A stretch of DNA of 64,000 nt, from contig NZ_CP115543.1 of NCBI RefSeq assembly GCF_031834615.1, forward strand, positions 248,001 through 312,000, written 5' to 3'. Both the position numbers and the translations under genes were made by a program. This DNA is from Stenotrophomonas aracearum. Its GTDB lineage: Bacteria > Pseudomonadota > Gammaproteobacteria > Xanthomonadales > Xanthomonadaceae. The notes under the pieces were generated by a model, which was not told where the DNA came from, searched no databases, and worked only from the letters and a program-made list of their open reading frames with translations. Below, piece after piece: positions 54,386-63,835 of the stretch. The first letter of the stretch is position 1. Each line of letters starts with the position of its first letter.

Positions 54386-54829
54386 TCACGTCCCCACGCG
54401 ACACCCCACTTCACTGCAACCCAGGTGATCCAAGGCGATCTCCAACGCGTGCATGTAACTCTGCGCGCAATACCCATGCGCGACGCCAATCCGCTGGCCC
54501 ACATGCTCCGGCAGGCACGCTTCTGGCGTTGCACTGTCATCGTCGTGCACCTCCACATACACGTTGTGCAGGTGCGGCAGCAGCTTCTGTAACCGCAGGC
54601 TGCCCACGCACGCACCCGGATCCAGCAGCGTCACCTCGCCACGGCTGTGGTCGGCCACTCTCAGCGCATCCAGCAGTTCCTGCTCGGAACCACACGCACG
54701 AATCGCCACCGTGGTACCCGCATCGATCGCCCGATGCACCAGCGCCTTCAGCACCGGCGCCGGCAACGGCTGCGCGGTACGCATCAACTGGCCAGCCGCT
54801 TCCGGGCCGCGAATGATGAAGATCGACAT
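54386..54829 (-). CDS. Type II dehydroquinase-like protein, copy 1
   Basis: This 147-residue protein has the layout of type II 3-dehydroquinate dehydratase. An N-terminal strand and loop (IFIIRGPEAAGQL) stand in for ILVINGPNLN. A middle strand (GEVTLLDPGACVG) corresponds to the IINPAAF region, and the active-site strand LHNVYVEVHDDD corresponds to FIEVHLSN. The final helix GVAHGYCAQSYMHALEIAL corresponds to GLGAQGYRFAL. The Tyr and Arg of the usual catalytic loop are not evident, so shikimate-pathway activity is doubtful. It is paired with a second, more degenerate copy 4 bases away. Confidence 0.65.
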   Translation of the reverse strand: MSIFIIRGPEAAGQLMRTAQPLPAPVLKALVHRAIDAGTTVAIRACGSEQELLDALRVADHSRGEVTLLDPGACVGSLRLQKLLPHLHNVYVEVHDDDSATPEACLPEHVGQRIGVAHGYCAQSYMHALEIALDHLGCSEVGCRVGT

Positions 54830-54832
54830 CGC

Positions 54833-55237
54833 TCACGCCCTCCCGGCCGCAGCCAGCAACCGCCGCTCCGCAATCGCCAGCGATAACCGGCACGCATCCG
54901 CGCGCCCGCTGCTGCACACCACGGTGGCCGCCGGCGCGTGCTGCGGGTGCAGATGCGTATCCAAACCACCATCATCATTGGCCGCCATCTCGATGTACGG
55001 CGCCGGCAGTGCATCCAGCGCCGCACACAGCGCTTGTCCATGCTCCATCCACTGCGCCGGTTCGACGGCGGCAGCTTCGATCAGCACCCAGTCTGCCGCG
55101 CTGAGCCGCGCCTCGTGCAGGCACTGGAGCAGCGCGGGCAGGGTGGCGCAGTGCGCGCAGTGGATCGCGTGGCCGGCCAGCTGGGCCGGCACCGGAAGCG
55201 GGTCCGGCGAGGGTTGCCGGATCAACAGGATGGTCAT
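54833..55237 (-). CDS. Type II dehydroquinase-like protein, copy 2 (more degenerate)
   Basis: The 134-residue product shares the plan of its neighbour: TILLIRQPSPDPLP at the start, VLIEAAAVEPAQWMEHGQALCAALDAL in the middle, then APYIEMAANDDGG where family members have PYIEVHLSN, and a C-terminal helix ADACRLSLAIAERRL. The His of the EVH motif is replaced by Met-Ala. The catalytic residues appear lost, suggesting a structural or regulatory role. Both copies are in one transcript and are presumably related by duplication. Confidence 0.55.
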   Translation of the reverse strand: MTILLIRQPSPDPLPVPAQLAGHAIHCAHCATLPALLQCLHEARLSAADWVLIEAAAVEPAQWMEHGQALCAALDALPAPYIEMAANDDGGLDTHLHPQHAPAATVVCSSGRADACRLSLAIAERRLLAAAGRA

Positions 55238-55406
55238 GGAACATCTCTACAAAGCACCCGGAGGCGCGGTGTGGCCACGATGCGCGCGCCGGCCATAAAG
55301 CAGCCATGCGCCGGTGGCCGCCCGCGCGTAAAGAGTGCGTAGCTTTTGTGGGGAACTCGGGTCCACACTGCCGGTCACACCCTTCTCTCACCGCAAGGAT
55401 CGCCCC

Positions 55407-56036
55407 ATGTCCCAGGTCGCCCCCGCCGCCGGAGCACGCACCGGCGTGCTGTACTGGCTGAAGAAGGAAGCGCTGCCGCTGCTGGTCATGCTCGGCCTGC
55501 TGGCTGCCGCGCGCGACAGCTTGGCCAATCACTACCAGGTGCCCAGTGGCTCGATGCAGCACACCCTGATGCCGGGCGACCGCGTGGTGGTGGACATGCG
55601 CGCGTACGGGCTGCGTTTGCCGTTCACCAGCGTGGAGCTGCTGCATACCGGGGTGCCGCAGCGGGGTGAGGTGGCCGTGTTCGATTCGCCGCAGGACGGC
55701 ACCCGGCTGATCAAGCGGATTGCCGCCGTGGGCGGTGACCGGGTGGACCTGCACGAGGGGCACCTGAGCATCAACGGCAACCCGCTGGCTCAGGCCGGGA
55801 CCGATGAAGTGGAAGATTTCGGCCGTACCCTGGCGCAGCTGGACCTGGGGCAGGGTGGGGGTCCGGATATCACCGGCCTGACCGTGCCGGCGGGAAAGGT
55901 GCTGATGCTGGGCGACCATCGGGGTAACAGCGCGGATGGGCGGTATTTCGGTCTGGTGGATGCCAAGGCGTTGTACGGCAAAGCGGCGCGCGTGTATTAC
56001 CGCCGGGGTGAAGGGTTCACCTGGCAGGCGTTGTAA
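55407..56036 (+). CDS. lepB: Signal peptidase I (short form)
   Basis: The ATG at 55407 has AAGGA nearby. The 209-residue form has one membrane segment (LPLLVMLGLLAAARDSLA), the catalytic Ser49 in VPSGSMQHTLMPGD and Lys103 in TRLIKRIAAVGGD. Box E reads MLGDHRGNSADGRYFG. It is much shorter than the E. coli enzyme and is probably a second, accessory signal peptidase. It is divergent from the dehydroquinase-like pair. Confidence 0.9.
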   Translation: MSQVAPAAGARTGVLYWLKKEALPLLVMLGLLAAARDSLANHYQVPSGSMQHTLMPGDRVVVDMRAYGLRLPFTSVELLHTGVPQRGEVAVFDSPQDGTRLIKRIAAVGGDRVDLHEGHLSINGNPLAQAGTDEVEDFGRTLAQLDLGQGGGPDITGLTVPAGKVLMLGDHRGNSADGRYFGLVDAKALYGKAARVYYRRGEGFTWQAL

Positions 56037-56058
56037 CGGCCCCTCGGGCACCGCGCTC

Positions 56059-56160
56059 AGCCGGGCAGAGCCCGGCTCTACCGCAGCCGGGCAGAGCCCG
56101 GCTCTACGCCGGGCGCGTCACCGTTCGATACGCCCCCGTAGCGCCGGGCTCTGCCCGGCC
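56059..56160. repeat. Cluster of three GTAG-type repeats
   Basis: Two direct copies of AGCCGGGCAGAGCCCGGCTCTAC lie at 56059-56081 and 56085-56107. One inverted copy starts GTAGCGCCGGGCTCTGCCCGG at 56138. The flanking sequence GCGTCACCGTTCGATA is also duplicated around the last one. They sit between lepB and the MFS gene. Confidence 0.75.
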
Positions 56161-56204
56161 GCGTCACCGTTCGATATCCCAAACGTCTCAATCAAGACCC
56201 CGCA

Positions 56205-56226
56205 GGTTATCGATCGACCGATAACC
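56205..56226. promoter_or_regulatory. Palindrome upstream of the MFS gene, candidate LysR operator
   Basis: GGTTATCG at 56205-56212 and CGATAACC at 56219-56226 are exact inverted repeats separated by six bases. The element lies 59 bases before the MFS start. The LysR regulator whose gene follows convergently is a candidate binder. Confidence 0.45.
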
Positions 56227-56285
56227 CCGGCCTATCCTGAGCGCTGATCCTTACGCACCGGCCCGCCCCCACGGGCCCGAACGCA

Positions 56286-57557
56286 ATGAACGGCGACACC
56301 GCAGCGCTGCCCGAGCGCAGTCCCACTACCCATCCGCCCACGCCGTCCCTGCACATCGAGCAGGGCACCCCGGCCTTCCGCCGCACGGCGGTGGCCCTGT
56401 TCCTGGCCGGCTTTTCCACCTTCGGCCTGCTCTACACCGTGCAGCCGCTGCTGCCCGAGTTCAGCCGCCACTTCGGCGTCTCCGCTGCCAACAGCGCCAT
56501 GGCGCTCTCCCTCAGCACCGGCCTGCTGGCAGTCTCCATGCTCGTCGCCGGGCTCATCTCCGACCGCATCGGCCGCCGCGGCCTGATGATCGCCGCACTC
56601 CTCGCCTCCACCGTGCTCTCCGCCGCCAGCGCGATGGTCGACGACTGGAGCACGCTGCTGGTGCTGCGCGCCCTGCTCGGCCTGACCCTCAGTGGCGTGC
56701 CGGCAGTAGCCATGACCTACCTCGTCGAAGAAATGGACCCGCGCGCGCTCGGCCTGGCCATGGGCCTGTACATCGGCGGCAACGCCGTCGGCGGCATGAG
56801 CGGGCGCCTGATCGCCGGCATCGTCGCCGACCACTGGGGCTGGCGCTGGGGCATCGGCGTGGTCTCGTTGATCGCGGTGCTCAGCACCGTGCTGCTGTGG
56901 GTGCAGCTGCCGCGCTCGCGCCACTTCCAGAGCCGCCGCGGCGGCCTGCGCGAACTGCCCACCCGCTGGCGCCAGCTGTTCGCCGACCCCGGCCTGCCTT
57001 CGCTGTTTGCCACCGCGTTCGTGCTGATGGGCGTGTTCGTCACCCTCTACAACTACCTCGGCTACCACCTGCTGGCACCGCCGTACCAGCTCAGCCAGAC
57101 CGTGGTCGGACTGATCTTCAGCGTCTACCTGGTCGGCACCTTCAGCTCGGCCTGGATGGGCCAGCAGGCCACCAAACATGGCCGTGGCCGCGTGCTCGGC
57201 ATCTGCTACGCATTGATCGCACTCGGCATCGTCATGCTCGCGCTGCCGTGGCTGGGTTGCATGGCGGTGGGCATCGCGCTGGTCACCTTCGGCTTCTTCG
57301 GCGGGCACTCGGTGGCCAGCAGCTGGGTCGGCAGCCGCGCAGGTGTGATGCGCGCCGAAGCCTCGGCGCTGTACCTGTTCGCCTACTACCTGGGCTCCAG
57401 CCTGGCCGGTGCCGCAGGCGGCGTGTTCTACACCCGCTGGGACTGGTGGGGTGTGTGCGCGTTCACCGCCGTGCTCACCGTGGTCGGCGCCAGCATTGCG
57501 TGGCGGTTGGGAAGGCGCGCGCAGCCGCTGCCGGCCGCGCTCGCCGTCAGTCGCTGA
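56286..57557 (+). CDS. MFS transporter (YnfM-like, 12 transmembrane segments)
   Basis: The 423-residue protein has about 12 hydrophobic segments. The family loop motif is GLISDRIGRRGLMI, between TM2 and TM3. TM1 reads FLAGFSTFGLLYTVQPLLP, close to the YnfM/arabinose-efflux subgroup. It probably exports a small compound or drug. Its 3' end overlaps by 11 bases the convergent lysR gene, which probably controls it. Confidence 0.88.
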   Translation: MNGDTAALPERSPTTHPPTPSLHIEQGTPAFRRTAVALFLAGFSTFGLLYTVQPLLPEFSRHFGVSAANSAMALSLSTGLLAVSMLVAGLISDRIGRRGLMIAALLASTVLSAASAMVDDWSTLLVLRALLGLTLSGVPAVAMTYLVEEMDPRALGLAMGLYIGGNAVGGMSGRLIAGIVADHWGWRWGIGVVSLIAVLSTVLLWVQLPRSRHFQSRRGGLRELPTRWRQLFADPGLPSLFATAFVLMGVFVTLYNYLGYHLLAPPYQLSQTVVGLIFSVYLVGTFSSAWMGQQATKHGRGRVLGICYALIALGIVMLALPWLGCMAVGIALVTFGFFGGHSVASSWVGSRAGVMRAEASALYLFAYYLGSSLAGAAGGVFYTRWDWWGVCAFTAVLTVVGASIAWRLGRRAQPLPAALAVSR

Positions 57558-58452
57558 GCCCGCCCTGTAGCAGTTTGGTGAAGTGGGTGATCAACGGTGA
57601 CGGGCTGCCGCGCCGGTAGGCCACATGCACTTCCGAACTGGCCGCGCGGTCGCTCAACGGCACGAAGCGCGCGCCTTCCACATGGATGTGGCTGCACGAC
57701 GCCGGCAGCACGGTAACGCCGAGGCCAGACGCGGCCAGGCTGATCAGCGTGGACGCTTCCCCGGCTTCCTGGATGATGCGCGGGGTGAAGCCGGCATTGC
57801 GGCACAGCGCGATGAAATGGTCATGGATGCCCGCGCCCACCTCACGCAGGAACCCGACGAACGGCTCGTGCGCGAACTGCCGCAGCGCCAGCGGCGCGCC
57901 CTCCGGCAACCCGCGCAGCAACGGGTGCTGGTCATGCACCACCAGCGCCAGCGGGTCGCTGAACAATTTGCGCGAGGTCAGCGGGGCCGGCAGCGCCCGC
58001 TTGCGGATCAAGCCCACGTCCAGCTCATTGGCCACCAGCGCGTCGATCTGCTGCAACGTGTTCATTTCGCGCAGCTTCAACTGCACCTGCGGGAACTGCT
58101 GGCGGTAAGCGAAGATCGCGCGTGGAATCTGCGTCGACAACGGCGTCGCCCGGGTCAGCCCGATGCGCAGCTCGCCGGTTTCGCCGCGCTGCGCGCGCTG
58201 GGTCAGTTCAATAGCCTGGTCGACCCGCGCCAATGCCTCGGTGGCCTGCGCCTGCAACACGCGCCCGGCCTCGGTGAGTTCCACCCGGCGATTGCTGCGC
58301 AGGAACAATCGCGCGCCCAACAGCGTTTCCAGCTGGCGGATCTGCTGGCTCAGCGGCGGCTGGGACATGCCCAGCCGTTCGGCGGCGCGGCCGAAGTGCA
58401 GGGTGTCGGCCACCGCCAGGAAATAGCGCAGGTGGCGCAGTTCGATCGACAT
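57547..58452 (-). CDS. LysR-family transcriptional regulator (adjacent to MFS gene)
   Basis: This 301-residue regulator has the winged helix-turn-helix at residues 3-60 (HLRYFLAVADTLHFGRAAERLGMSQPPLSQQIRQLE) and an effector-binding domain (VGLIRKRALPAPLTSRKL, LISLAASGLGVTVLP). LysR proteins often regulate neighbouring transporter genes in response to a ligand. It is convergent with and overlapping the MFS gene and lies nine bases after the other lysR gene on the same strand. Confidence 0.92.
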   Translation of the reverse strand: MSIELRHLRYFLAVADTLHFGRAAERLGMSQPPLSQQIRQLETLLGARLFLRSNRRVELTEAGRVLQAQATEALARVDQAIELTQRAQRGETGELRIGLTRATPLSTQIPRAIFAYRQQFPQVQLKLREMNTLQQIDALVANELDVGLIRKRALPAPLTSRKLFSDPLALVVHDQHPLLRGLPEGAPLALRQFAHEPFVGFLREVGAGIHDHFIALCRNAGFTPRIIQEAGEASTLISLAASGLGVTVLPASCSHIHVEGARFVPLSDRAASSEVHVAYRRGSPSPLITHFTKLLQGGLSD

Positions 58453-58461
58453 GTCAGCGCG

Positions 58462-59430
58462 TCAGCGTTCGGAATGACCGCTTTCATCATAGCTGCGCGG
58501 ACTGAACAGGTCCGGCTGGATCAGCTCGATGAAGGCGCGCGCCTGCGGCGACAGGAAGCGTCCCCGGCGCACGATCACCCCGTAGCTGCGCTCGGGGAAC
58601 CACGCGCTCATCGAGCGCGTCACCAGCCGGTCGCGGTCGGCGTCGTTGAGGCACAGCGCCGGCACGATGGAAATGCCCATGCCCATCGCCACGTACTGCT
58701 TGATCACCTCCCAGCCGCCTACCTCCAGCGCCACCGTGTACGGCACGCGCTGGCGCTGGAACACCTGGTCGACCAGCCGGTAGGTGATCTGGCGCTTGGG
58801 CGGCAGCACCAGCGGATAGGCCGAGATCGCCTGCAGGGTCAGCTCCGGCGCGGTGGCCAGCGGATGGTCGGGCGGGGCGATCAGCACCTGCTCGAAACGG
58901 TAGGCCGGGGCGTAGCTCAGGTCGGACGGTACCTCGGTCATCGAGCCCACCGCCAGGTCGGCCGCGTCGCTGCGCAGCAGGTCGGTGCCGTCGGCGCTGA
59001 TCGCGTTGTGCAGGGTCAGGCGCACGTCCGGGTGGCGCTGGCGGAAGCGCTCCACGATGCGCGGCAGCAGGTACAGGATGGTGGAGCTGTTGGCGGCGAT
59101 GTTGAGCTCGCCGGCGTCCAGCCCCTTCACCTTGTCGCGGAAGCTGGCCTCCAGCCCGTCCAGGCTTTCGACCAGCGGCTGGGCCATCTCAAACAGCAGC
59201 TGGCCCTCGCGGCTGGGCACCAGGCGCCGCCCGCTGCGCTCGAACAAGCCCACCCCCAGTTCCCGTTCCAGCGCCTGCAGCTGCTGGCTGATGGCCGGCT
59301 GGCTGACGAACAGCGCCTCAGCCGCCCGTGAGACCGACCCGAGGCGTACCGTCTGGCAGAACGCCCGAAGCGGCTTGAGCCGATCAGATTTGTAGGAAAA
59401 ACGGGGACTTGGAGGTTTCGGTGTGGGCAT
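58462..59430 (-). CDS. LysR-family regulator divergent from glyoxylate shunt genes
   Basis: The 322-residue form starts at the ATG at 59430; the longer open frame runs into aceB. The DNA-binding domain reads LRAFCQTVRLGSVSRAAEALFVSQPAISQQLQALE, and the effector domain contains LNIAANSSTILYLLPRIVERF and VAMGMGISIVPALCL. It resembles the CysB/Cbl-like subgroup. Its position back to back with aceB, across a TTATAAG/CTTATAA palindrome, suggests it regulates aceB-aceA in response to carbon source. Confidence 0.9.
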   Translation of the reverse strand: MPTPKPPSPRFSYKSDRLKPLRAFCQTVRLGSVSRAAEALFVSQPAISQQLQALERELGVGLFERSGRRLVPSREGQLLFEMAQPLVESLDGLEASFRDKVKGLDAGELNIAANSSTILYLLPRIVERFRQRHPDVRLTLHNAISADGTDLLRSDAADLAVGSMTEVPSDLSYAPAYRFEQVLIAPPDHPLATAPELTLQAISAYPLVLPPKRQITYRLVDQVFQRQRVPYTVALEVGGWEVIKQYVAMGMGISIVPALCLNDADRDRLVTRSMSAWFPERSYGVIVRRGRFLSPQARAFIELIQPDLFSPRSYDESGHSER

Positions 59431-59440
59431 GGCGTCACGG

Positions 59441-59459
59441 TTATAAGCGGAACTTATAA
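59441..59459. promoter_or_regulatory. Palindrome between lysR and aceB
   Basis: TTATAAG and CTTATAA are exact inverted repeats separated by five bases, which includes a T-N11-A LysR-type arrangement. It lies 11 bases from the lysR start and 78 from the aceB start, fitting autoregulation and aceB control. Confidence 0.5.
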
Positions 59460-59536
59460 AACGCATTGCAATATCTGCTTTGTCAAATACCACACTCCAG
59501 CGCACGGTGGCATCACCCGCAACGCAGGAGTTGGAC

Positions 59537-61186
59537 ATGTCCGCTGTCGCCGCCTTCGCCACCGCCCAGCCCACGCCGGCCGACGCCCCGGCCACGCTTG
59601 GCATCGCCCTCACCACCCAGCTGGCCGGCCAGTCCGCACTGCTGCCGGCAGGGGTACTGGCGCTGCTGGTGTCGCTGCACCGCGCAGTGGAACCGGAGCG
59701 CCAGCGCCGCCTGCAGGCCCGCCGCGAGCGCCAGGCGTTCTTCGACGGCGGCGGCTTGCCGGACTTCCGCACCGACACCGCCGCCATTCGCAACGACGAC
59801 TGGCGCGTGGCCGCCATTCCGGAGGCGCTGCAGGACCGCCGCGTGGAGATCACCGGCCCGACCGACCCGAAGATGGTCATCAACGCGCTGAACTCGGGCG
59901 CCAAGGTGTTCATGGCCGACTTCGAGGATTCCACCGCCCCGGCCTGGCGCAACCTGCTGGCCGGACAGCAGGCGCTGATCGGCGCGGTGCGTGGCGACCT
60001 GACCCATACCGGCCCGAGCGTGGACGGCAAGCCGGGCAAGCAGTACGCACTGCGCCCGCTGGCCGAACAGGCGGTGCTGATCGTGCGCCCGCGCGGCTGG
60101 CACCTGGACGAAAAGCACGTGCGCATCGACGGCCAGCCGCTGGCCGGCGGCCTGTTCGACGCGGCGGTGTTCGCCTTCCACAACGCCCGCACCCTGATGT
60201 GTCGCCAGCGCGGCCCGTACTTCTACCTGCCCAAGCTGCAGTCGATGGAAGAGGCCGCGCTGTGGGAGACCGCGCTGTCGCACATCGAAGGCATGCTCGG
60301 CCTGCCGCACGGGCAGATCAAGGTCACCGTGCTGATCGAAACGCTGCCGGCGGTGTTCGAGATGGACGAGATCCTGCACGCGCTGCGCGACCGTATCGTC
60401 GGGCTGAACTGCGGCCGTTGGGACTACATCTTTTCGTACATCAAGACCTTCCGTAAGCACGCCGACAAGGTGCTGCCCGAGCGCGGCCAGGTGACCATGA
60501 CCCAGCCGTTCCTGAAGGCGTATTCGGAACTGCTGATCCAGACCTGCCACCGCCGCGGCGCACATGCGATGGGCGGCATGGCCGCGCAGATTCCGATCAA
60601 CCATGACGCCGCCGCCAACGAACAGGCCATGGCGCGGGTGCGTGCCGACAAGCTGCGCGAAGTGACCGCCGGCCACGACGGCACCTGGGTGGCGCATCCG
60701 GCGCTGATCCCGGTGGCGCAGGCGATCTTCGACGCGCACATGCCCGGCCCGAACCAGCACGCAGTGCTGCGCCGGGATGTGCGGGTGGGCCGCGATGAGT
60801 TGATCGCCGCACCCACCGGCACCATCACCCGGGCCGGTTTCGAGGGCAACGTGGAAGTGTGCGTGCGCTACCTGGCCGCCTGGCTGGACGGCAACGGCTG
60901 CGTGCCGATCCATCACCTGATGGAAGACGCGGCCACCGCCGAGATCAGCCGCAGCCAGCTGTGGCAGTGGCTGCACGTGCCCGGCCAGCACCTGGACGAC
61001 GGCACCGCCATCGACCTGCCGCTGCTGGACGCCACCCTGGCCGCGCTGCCGGCAAAGCTGGGCGATAGCAGCGCGCTGCCGGGTGGCGCGCGGATTGAAG
61101 AGGCGATCGGGTTGCTGGCCGAGCTGAGCCGTCGCGACGAATTGACCGATTTTTTGACCCTGCCGGCGTACGACCGCCTGGCCTGA
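59537..61186 (+). CDS. aceB: Malate synthase A
   Basis: This 549-residue enzyme starts at 59537, chosen for AGGAG at good spacing; a TTG at 59480 is also in frame. Family signatures are [48 protein letters not shown] and [38 protein letters not shown], the last two containing the catalytic Arg/Glu/Asp region. It condenses glyoxylate and acetyl-CoA to malate. It leads the shunt pair, 62 bases before aceA. Confidence 0.96.
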   Translation: MSAVAAFATAQPTPADAPATLGIALTTQLAGQSALLPAGVLALLVSLHRAVEPERQRRLQARRERQAFFDGGGLPDFRTDTAAIRNDDWRVAAIPEALQDRRVEITGPTDPKMVINALNSGAKVFMADFEDSTAPAWRNLLAGQQALIGAVRGDLTHTGPSVDGKPGKQYALRPLAEQAVLIVRPRGWHLDEKHVRIDGQPLAGGLFDAAVFAFHNARTLMCRQRGPYFYLPKLQSMEEAALWETALSHIEGMLGLPHGQIKVTVLIETLPAVFEMDEILHALRDRIVGLNCGRWDYIFSYIKTFRKHADKVLPERGQVTMTQPFLKAYSELLIQTCHRRGAHAMGGMAAQIPINHDAAANEQAMARVRADKLREVTAGHDGTWVAHPALIPVAQAIFDAHMPGPNQHAVLRRDVRVGRDELIAAPTGTITRAGFEGNVEVCVRYLAAWLDGNGCVPIHHLMEDAATAEISRSQLWQWLHVPGQHLDDGTAIDLPLLDATLAALPAKLGDSSALPGGARIEEAIGLLAELSRRDELTDFLTLPAYDRLA

Positions 61187-61194
61187 CCACCTCC

Positions 61195-61216
61195 GTAGAG
61201 CGGGGCTCTGCCCCGC
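61195..61216. repeat. GTAG-type hairpin between aceB and aceA
   Basis: GTAGAGCGGGGCTCTGCCCCGCT contains AGCGGGGC paired with GCCCCGCT. It could stabilise or modulate the aceB 3' end within the operon. Confidence 0.6.
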
Positions 61217-61248
61217 TGCCGACCAACCCGAACGCCCTGGAGAACACC

Positions 61249-62532
61249 ATGACCAAGCTGCCGACCGCCGAACAGATCCAGCACGAATGGAACACCGACC
61301 CGCGCTGGGCCGGGATCCAGCGCAACTACAGCGCCGCCGACGTGGTGCGCCTGCGCGGCACCGTGCACGTGGAGCATTCGTTGGCCCGGCTGGGCGCGGA
61401 GAAGCTGTGGAAGTACCTGCATGAAAAGGACTTCGTCAACGCACTCGGCGCCCTCACCGGCAACCAGGCCATGCAGCAGGTCAAGGCTGGCCTCAACGCC
61501 ATCTACCTGTCCGGCTGGCAGGTCGCCGCCGACGCCAACCTGGCCGGCCAGATGTACCCCGACCAGTCGCTGTACCCGGCCGACTCGGTGCCCGCGGTGG
61601 TCAAGCGCATCAACAACACCCTGCTGCGCGCCGACCAGCTGCACCACGCCGAAGGCAAGGACGAGATCGACTTCCTGCAGCCGATCGTGGCCGACGCCGA
61701 AGCCGGCTTCGGCGGCGTGCTCAACGCCTTCGAGCTGATGAAGGCCATGATCGAAGCCGGCGCGGCCGGGGTCCACTTCGAAGACCAGCTGGCCTCGGTG
61801 AAGAAGTGCGGCCACATGGGCGGCAAGGTGCTGGTGCCCACCCGCGAGGCCATCGAGAAGTTGAACGCCGCGCGCCTGGCCGCCGACGTGCTGGGCGTGC
61901 CCACCCTGCTGGTGGCGCGCACCGACGCCGAAGCCGCCGACCTGCTGACCAGCGACATCGACCCCAACGACCAGCCCTTCACCAGCGGCGAGCGCACCCC
62001 GGAAGGCTTCTACCGCACCCGCAATGGCCTGGACCAGGCGATCAGCCGCGGCCTGGCCTACGCCCCCTACGCCGACCTGGTCTGGTGCGAGACCGGCAAG
62101 CCGGACCTGGAGTTCGCCCGCAGGTTCGCCGAGGCCATCCACGCCAAGTACCCGGGCAAGCTGCTGGCCTACAACTGCTCGCCCAGCTTCAACTGGAAGA
62201 AGAACCTGGACGACGCCACCATCGCGAAGTTCCAGAAGGAAATCGCCAGCTACGGCTACAAGTTCCAGTTCATCACCCTGGCCGGCTTCCACGCCCTGAA
62301 CTACTCCATGTTCAACCTGGCCCACGGCTACGCCCGCCGCCAGATGAGCGCCTTCGTCGAGCTGCAGGAGGCCGAATTCGCCGCCGCCGACCGCGGCTTC
62401 ACTGCCGTGAAGCACCAGCGCGAGGTCGGCACCGGCTACTTCGACGCCGTCACCCAGGCCATCCAGCAGGGCCAGTCCTCCACCACCGCCCTGACCGGCT
62501 CCACCGAAGAAGAGCAATTCCGGGCGGCTTGA
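61249..62532 (+). CDS. aceA: Isocitrate lyase
   Basis: This 427-residue enzyme has the ICL signature KKCGHMGGK at residues 185-193, which includes the catalytic Cys187. [33 protein letters not shown] precedes it, and [15 protein letters not shown] follows. A GGAGAA ribosome binding site lies before the ATG. It splits isocitrate to succinate and glyoxylate and supplies AceB. Together they allow growth on acetate or fatty acids. A GC-rich hairpin at 62544-62564 follows the stop codon. Confidence 0.96.
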   Translation: MTKLPTAEQIQHEWNTDPRWAGIQRNYSAADVVRLRGTVHVEHSLARLGAEKLWKYLHEKDFVNALGALTGNQAMQQVKAGLNAIYLSGWQVAADANLAGQMYPDQSLYPADSVPAVVKRINNTLLRADQLHHAEGKDEIDFLQPIVADAEAGFGGVLNAFELMKAMIEAGAAGVHFEDQLASVKKCGHMGGKVLVPTREAIEKLNAARLAADVLGVPTLLVARTDAEAADLLTSDIDPNDQPFTSGERTPEGFYRTRNGLDQAISRGLAYAPYADLVWCETGKPDLEFARRFAEAIHAKYPGKLLAYNCSPSFNWKKNLDDATIAKFQKEIASYGYKFQFITLAGFHALNYSMFNLAHGYARRQMSAFVELQEAEFAAADRGFTAVKHQREVGTGYFDAVTQAIQQGQSSTTALTGSTEEEQFRAA

Positions 62533-62543
62533 CCAGCTAAAAA

Positions 62544-62564
62544 GGCCGCCCTGTAGGGGCGGCC
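62544..62564. terminator. Hairpin after aceA
   Basis: GGCCGCCC and GGGCGGCC flank a TGTAG loop 12 bases past the aceA stop. No T-run follows on the plus strand; a run of A precedes it, so on the minus strand it would read as a terminator. The remaining gap to 62779 shows nothing else. Confidence 0.4.
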
Positions 62565-62779
62565 CCGCTTTCATCTGCAACCACCAGATGCTACGGTCCG
62601 CACAAGACACCATGCGGCAGAGGATGGCCGGTTTGGACCGGTTGCCGCGTTGGGGGGAGGGGCCAGTGCGTCGGGAGGGATTCCAGGCGCCCTGGCTTGA
62701 ATTTGCGATGAGGCGCACACTTTTAAGGGGTGCTATCCTCCGTCGCTCACCGGGGAACGCTAGGAAGCGGGTGTAGGGT

Positions 62780-63823
62780 ATGACCGGCAAGTTTGCGACG
62801 AACGTGTGCGAACCAGAGTCAGGCATCGCCCAAACCGCGATGGCTGACATCGTGCATGCCGTCCTCAGCGCCGGCGAATTCGCCCTGTTCACCGAGTTCG
62901 GCCGGCACCGCCCGCTGCGCGCCGGCGAACACCTGTTCCTGCGCAACCAGTCCGGCAGCACCATGTATGTCATCGTCACCGGTGGCATCGAGCTCGATTT
63001 CGGCGAAGACCTGGTCGTCAAGACGCTGGGCCCGCACGAATTCTTCGGCGAACTCGGCCTGCTGATCGGCGACCACCCTCGCAGCGCGGACGCCCGCGCT
63101 ACCACCGACTCGCTGGTACTCGAGCTGGACAACGCCGATTTCCAGCGCCTGGTCGACCGCGATCCGGGTCTGGTCGCCTACTTCCTGCGCCGCACGATCA
63201 TGCGCGTGGTCAGCAACGAACAGGTCCTGATCCGCCAGCTGCGCCGGCGCAACCACGACCTCGAAACCGCGCTCGACAATCTGTATGTCACCACCCACCA
63301 GCTCACCCATACCCGTGAGCTGGTGCGCACCGACGAACTCACCGGCCTGCACAACCGCCGCGGCCTGGCCCTGTACCTGCAGGAATGCCGCAGCCACGAA
63401 GGCGACGCTCCGCAGGGGCTGTTGCTGATCGACTGCGACCACTTCAAGCAGGTCAACGACGAACACGGCCACCAGGCCGGCGACCGTGTCCTGCAGAGCA
63501 TCGCCAACATCCTGCGCTCGGTGGCCAACGAACAGGACCGCGCCTGCCGGCTCGGCGGCGACGAGTTCTGCCTGCTGCTGCGCGTGGCCGACGCCGACAG
63601 CCTGCAGCACGCCGCCGAATTCATCCTCGGCGCGGTGCACGGCCTGATGGGCCGGTCCAACCTGCAGCCGCACGTCTGCCCGGTCAGCATCGGGGTTTGC
63701 CTGATCGACCCGCTCGGCGACTGGAGCGACTGGTACGCACGTGCCGACAACGCGCTGTACCAGGCCAAGCGGCTGGGTGGCAATCGGCTGCATTGGTCGC
63801 GCTCTGCGACCGTCGCGCCCTGA
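62780..63823 (+). CDS. cNMP-binding diguanylate cyclase (cNMP-GGDEF protein)
   Basis: In the 347-residue protein, a cyclic-nucleotide-binding domain spans about residues 30-150 (GTMYVIVTGGIEL, FFGELGLLIGDHPRSADARATT). A linker helix follows, then a GGDEF domain whose active-site motif GGDEF is at residues 259-263. The usual inhibitory RxxD before it reads NEQD, so product feedback by that site is probably absent. The cyclase gene starts 12 bases after its stop. This arrangement matches the Xanthomonas proteins XC_0249 and XC_0250, in which cGMP from the cyclase stimulates the GGDEF protein. Confidence 0.92.
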   Translation: MTGKFATNVCEPESGIAQTAMADIVHAVLSAGEFALFTEFGRHRPLRAGEHLFLRNQSGSTMYVIVTGGIELDFGEDLVVKTLGPHEFFGELGLLIGDHPRSADARATTDSLVLELDNADFQRLVDRDPGLVAYFLRRTIMRVVSNEQVLIRQLRRRNHDLETALDNLYVTTHQLTHTRELVRTDELTGLHNRRGLALYLQECRSHEGDAPQGLLLIDCDHFKQVNDEHGHQAGDRVLQSIANILRSVANEQDRACRLGGDEFCLLLRVADADSLQHAAEFILGAVHGLMGRSNLQPHVCPVSIGVCLIDPLGDWSDWYARADNALYQAKRLGGNRLHWSRSATVAP

Positions 63824-63835
63824 CCGGGGCCTGCA

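Noticed and set aside
62588..62776. A 62-codon ORF upstream of the cNMP-GGDEF gene
   Set aside because: Arg-rich composition, no ribosome binding site and no similarity to known small proteins; more likely promoter region.
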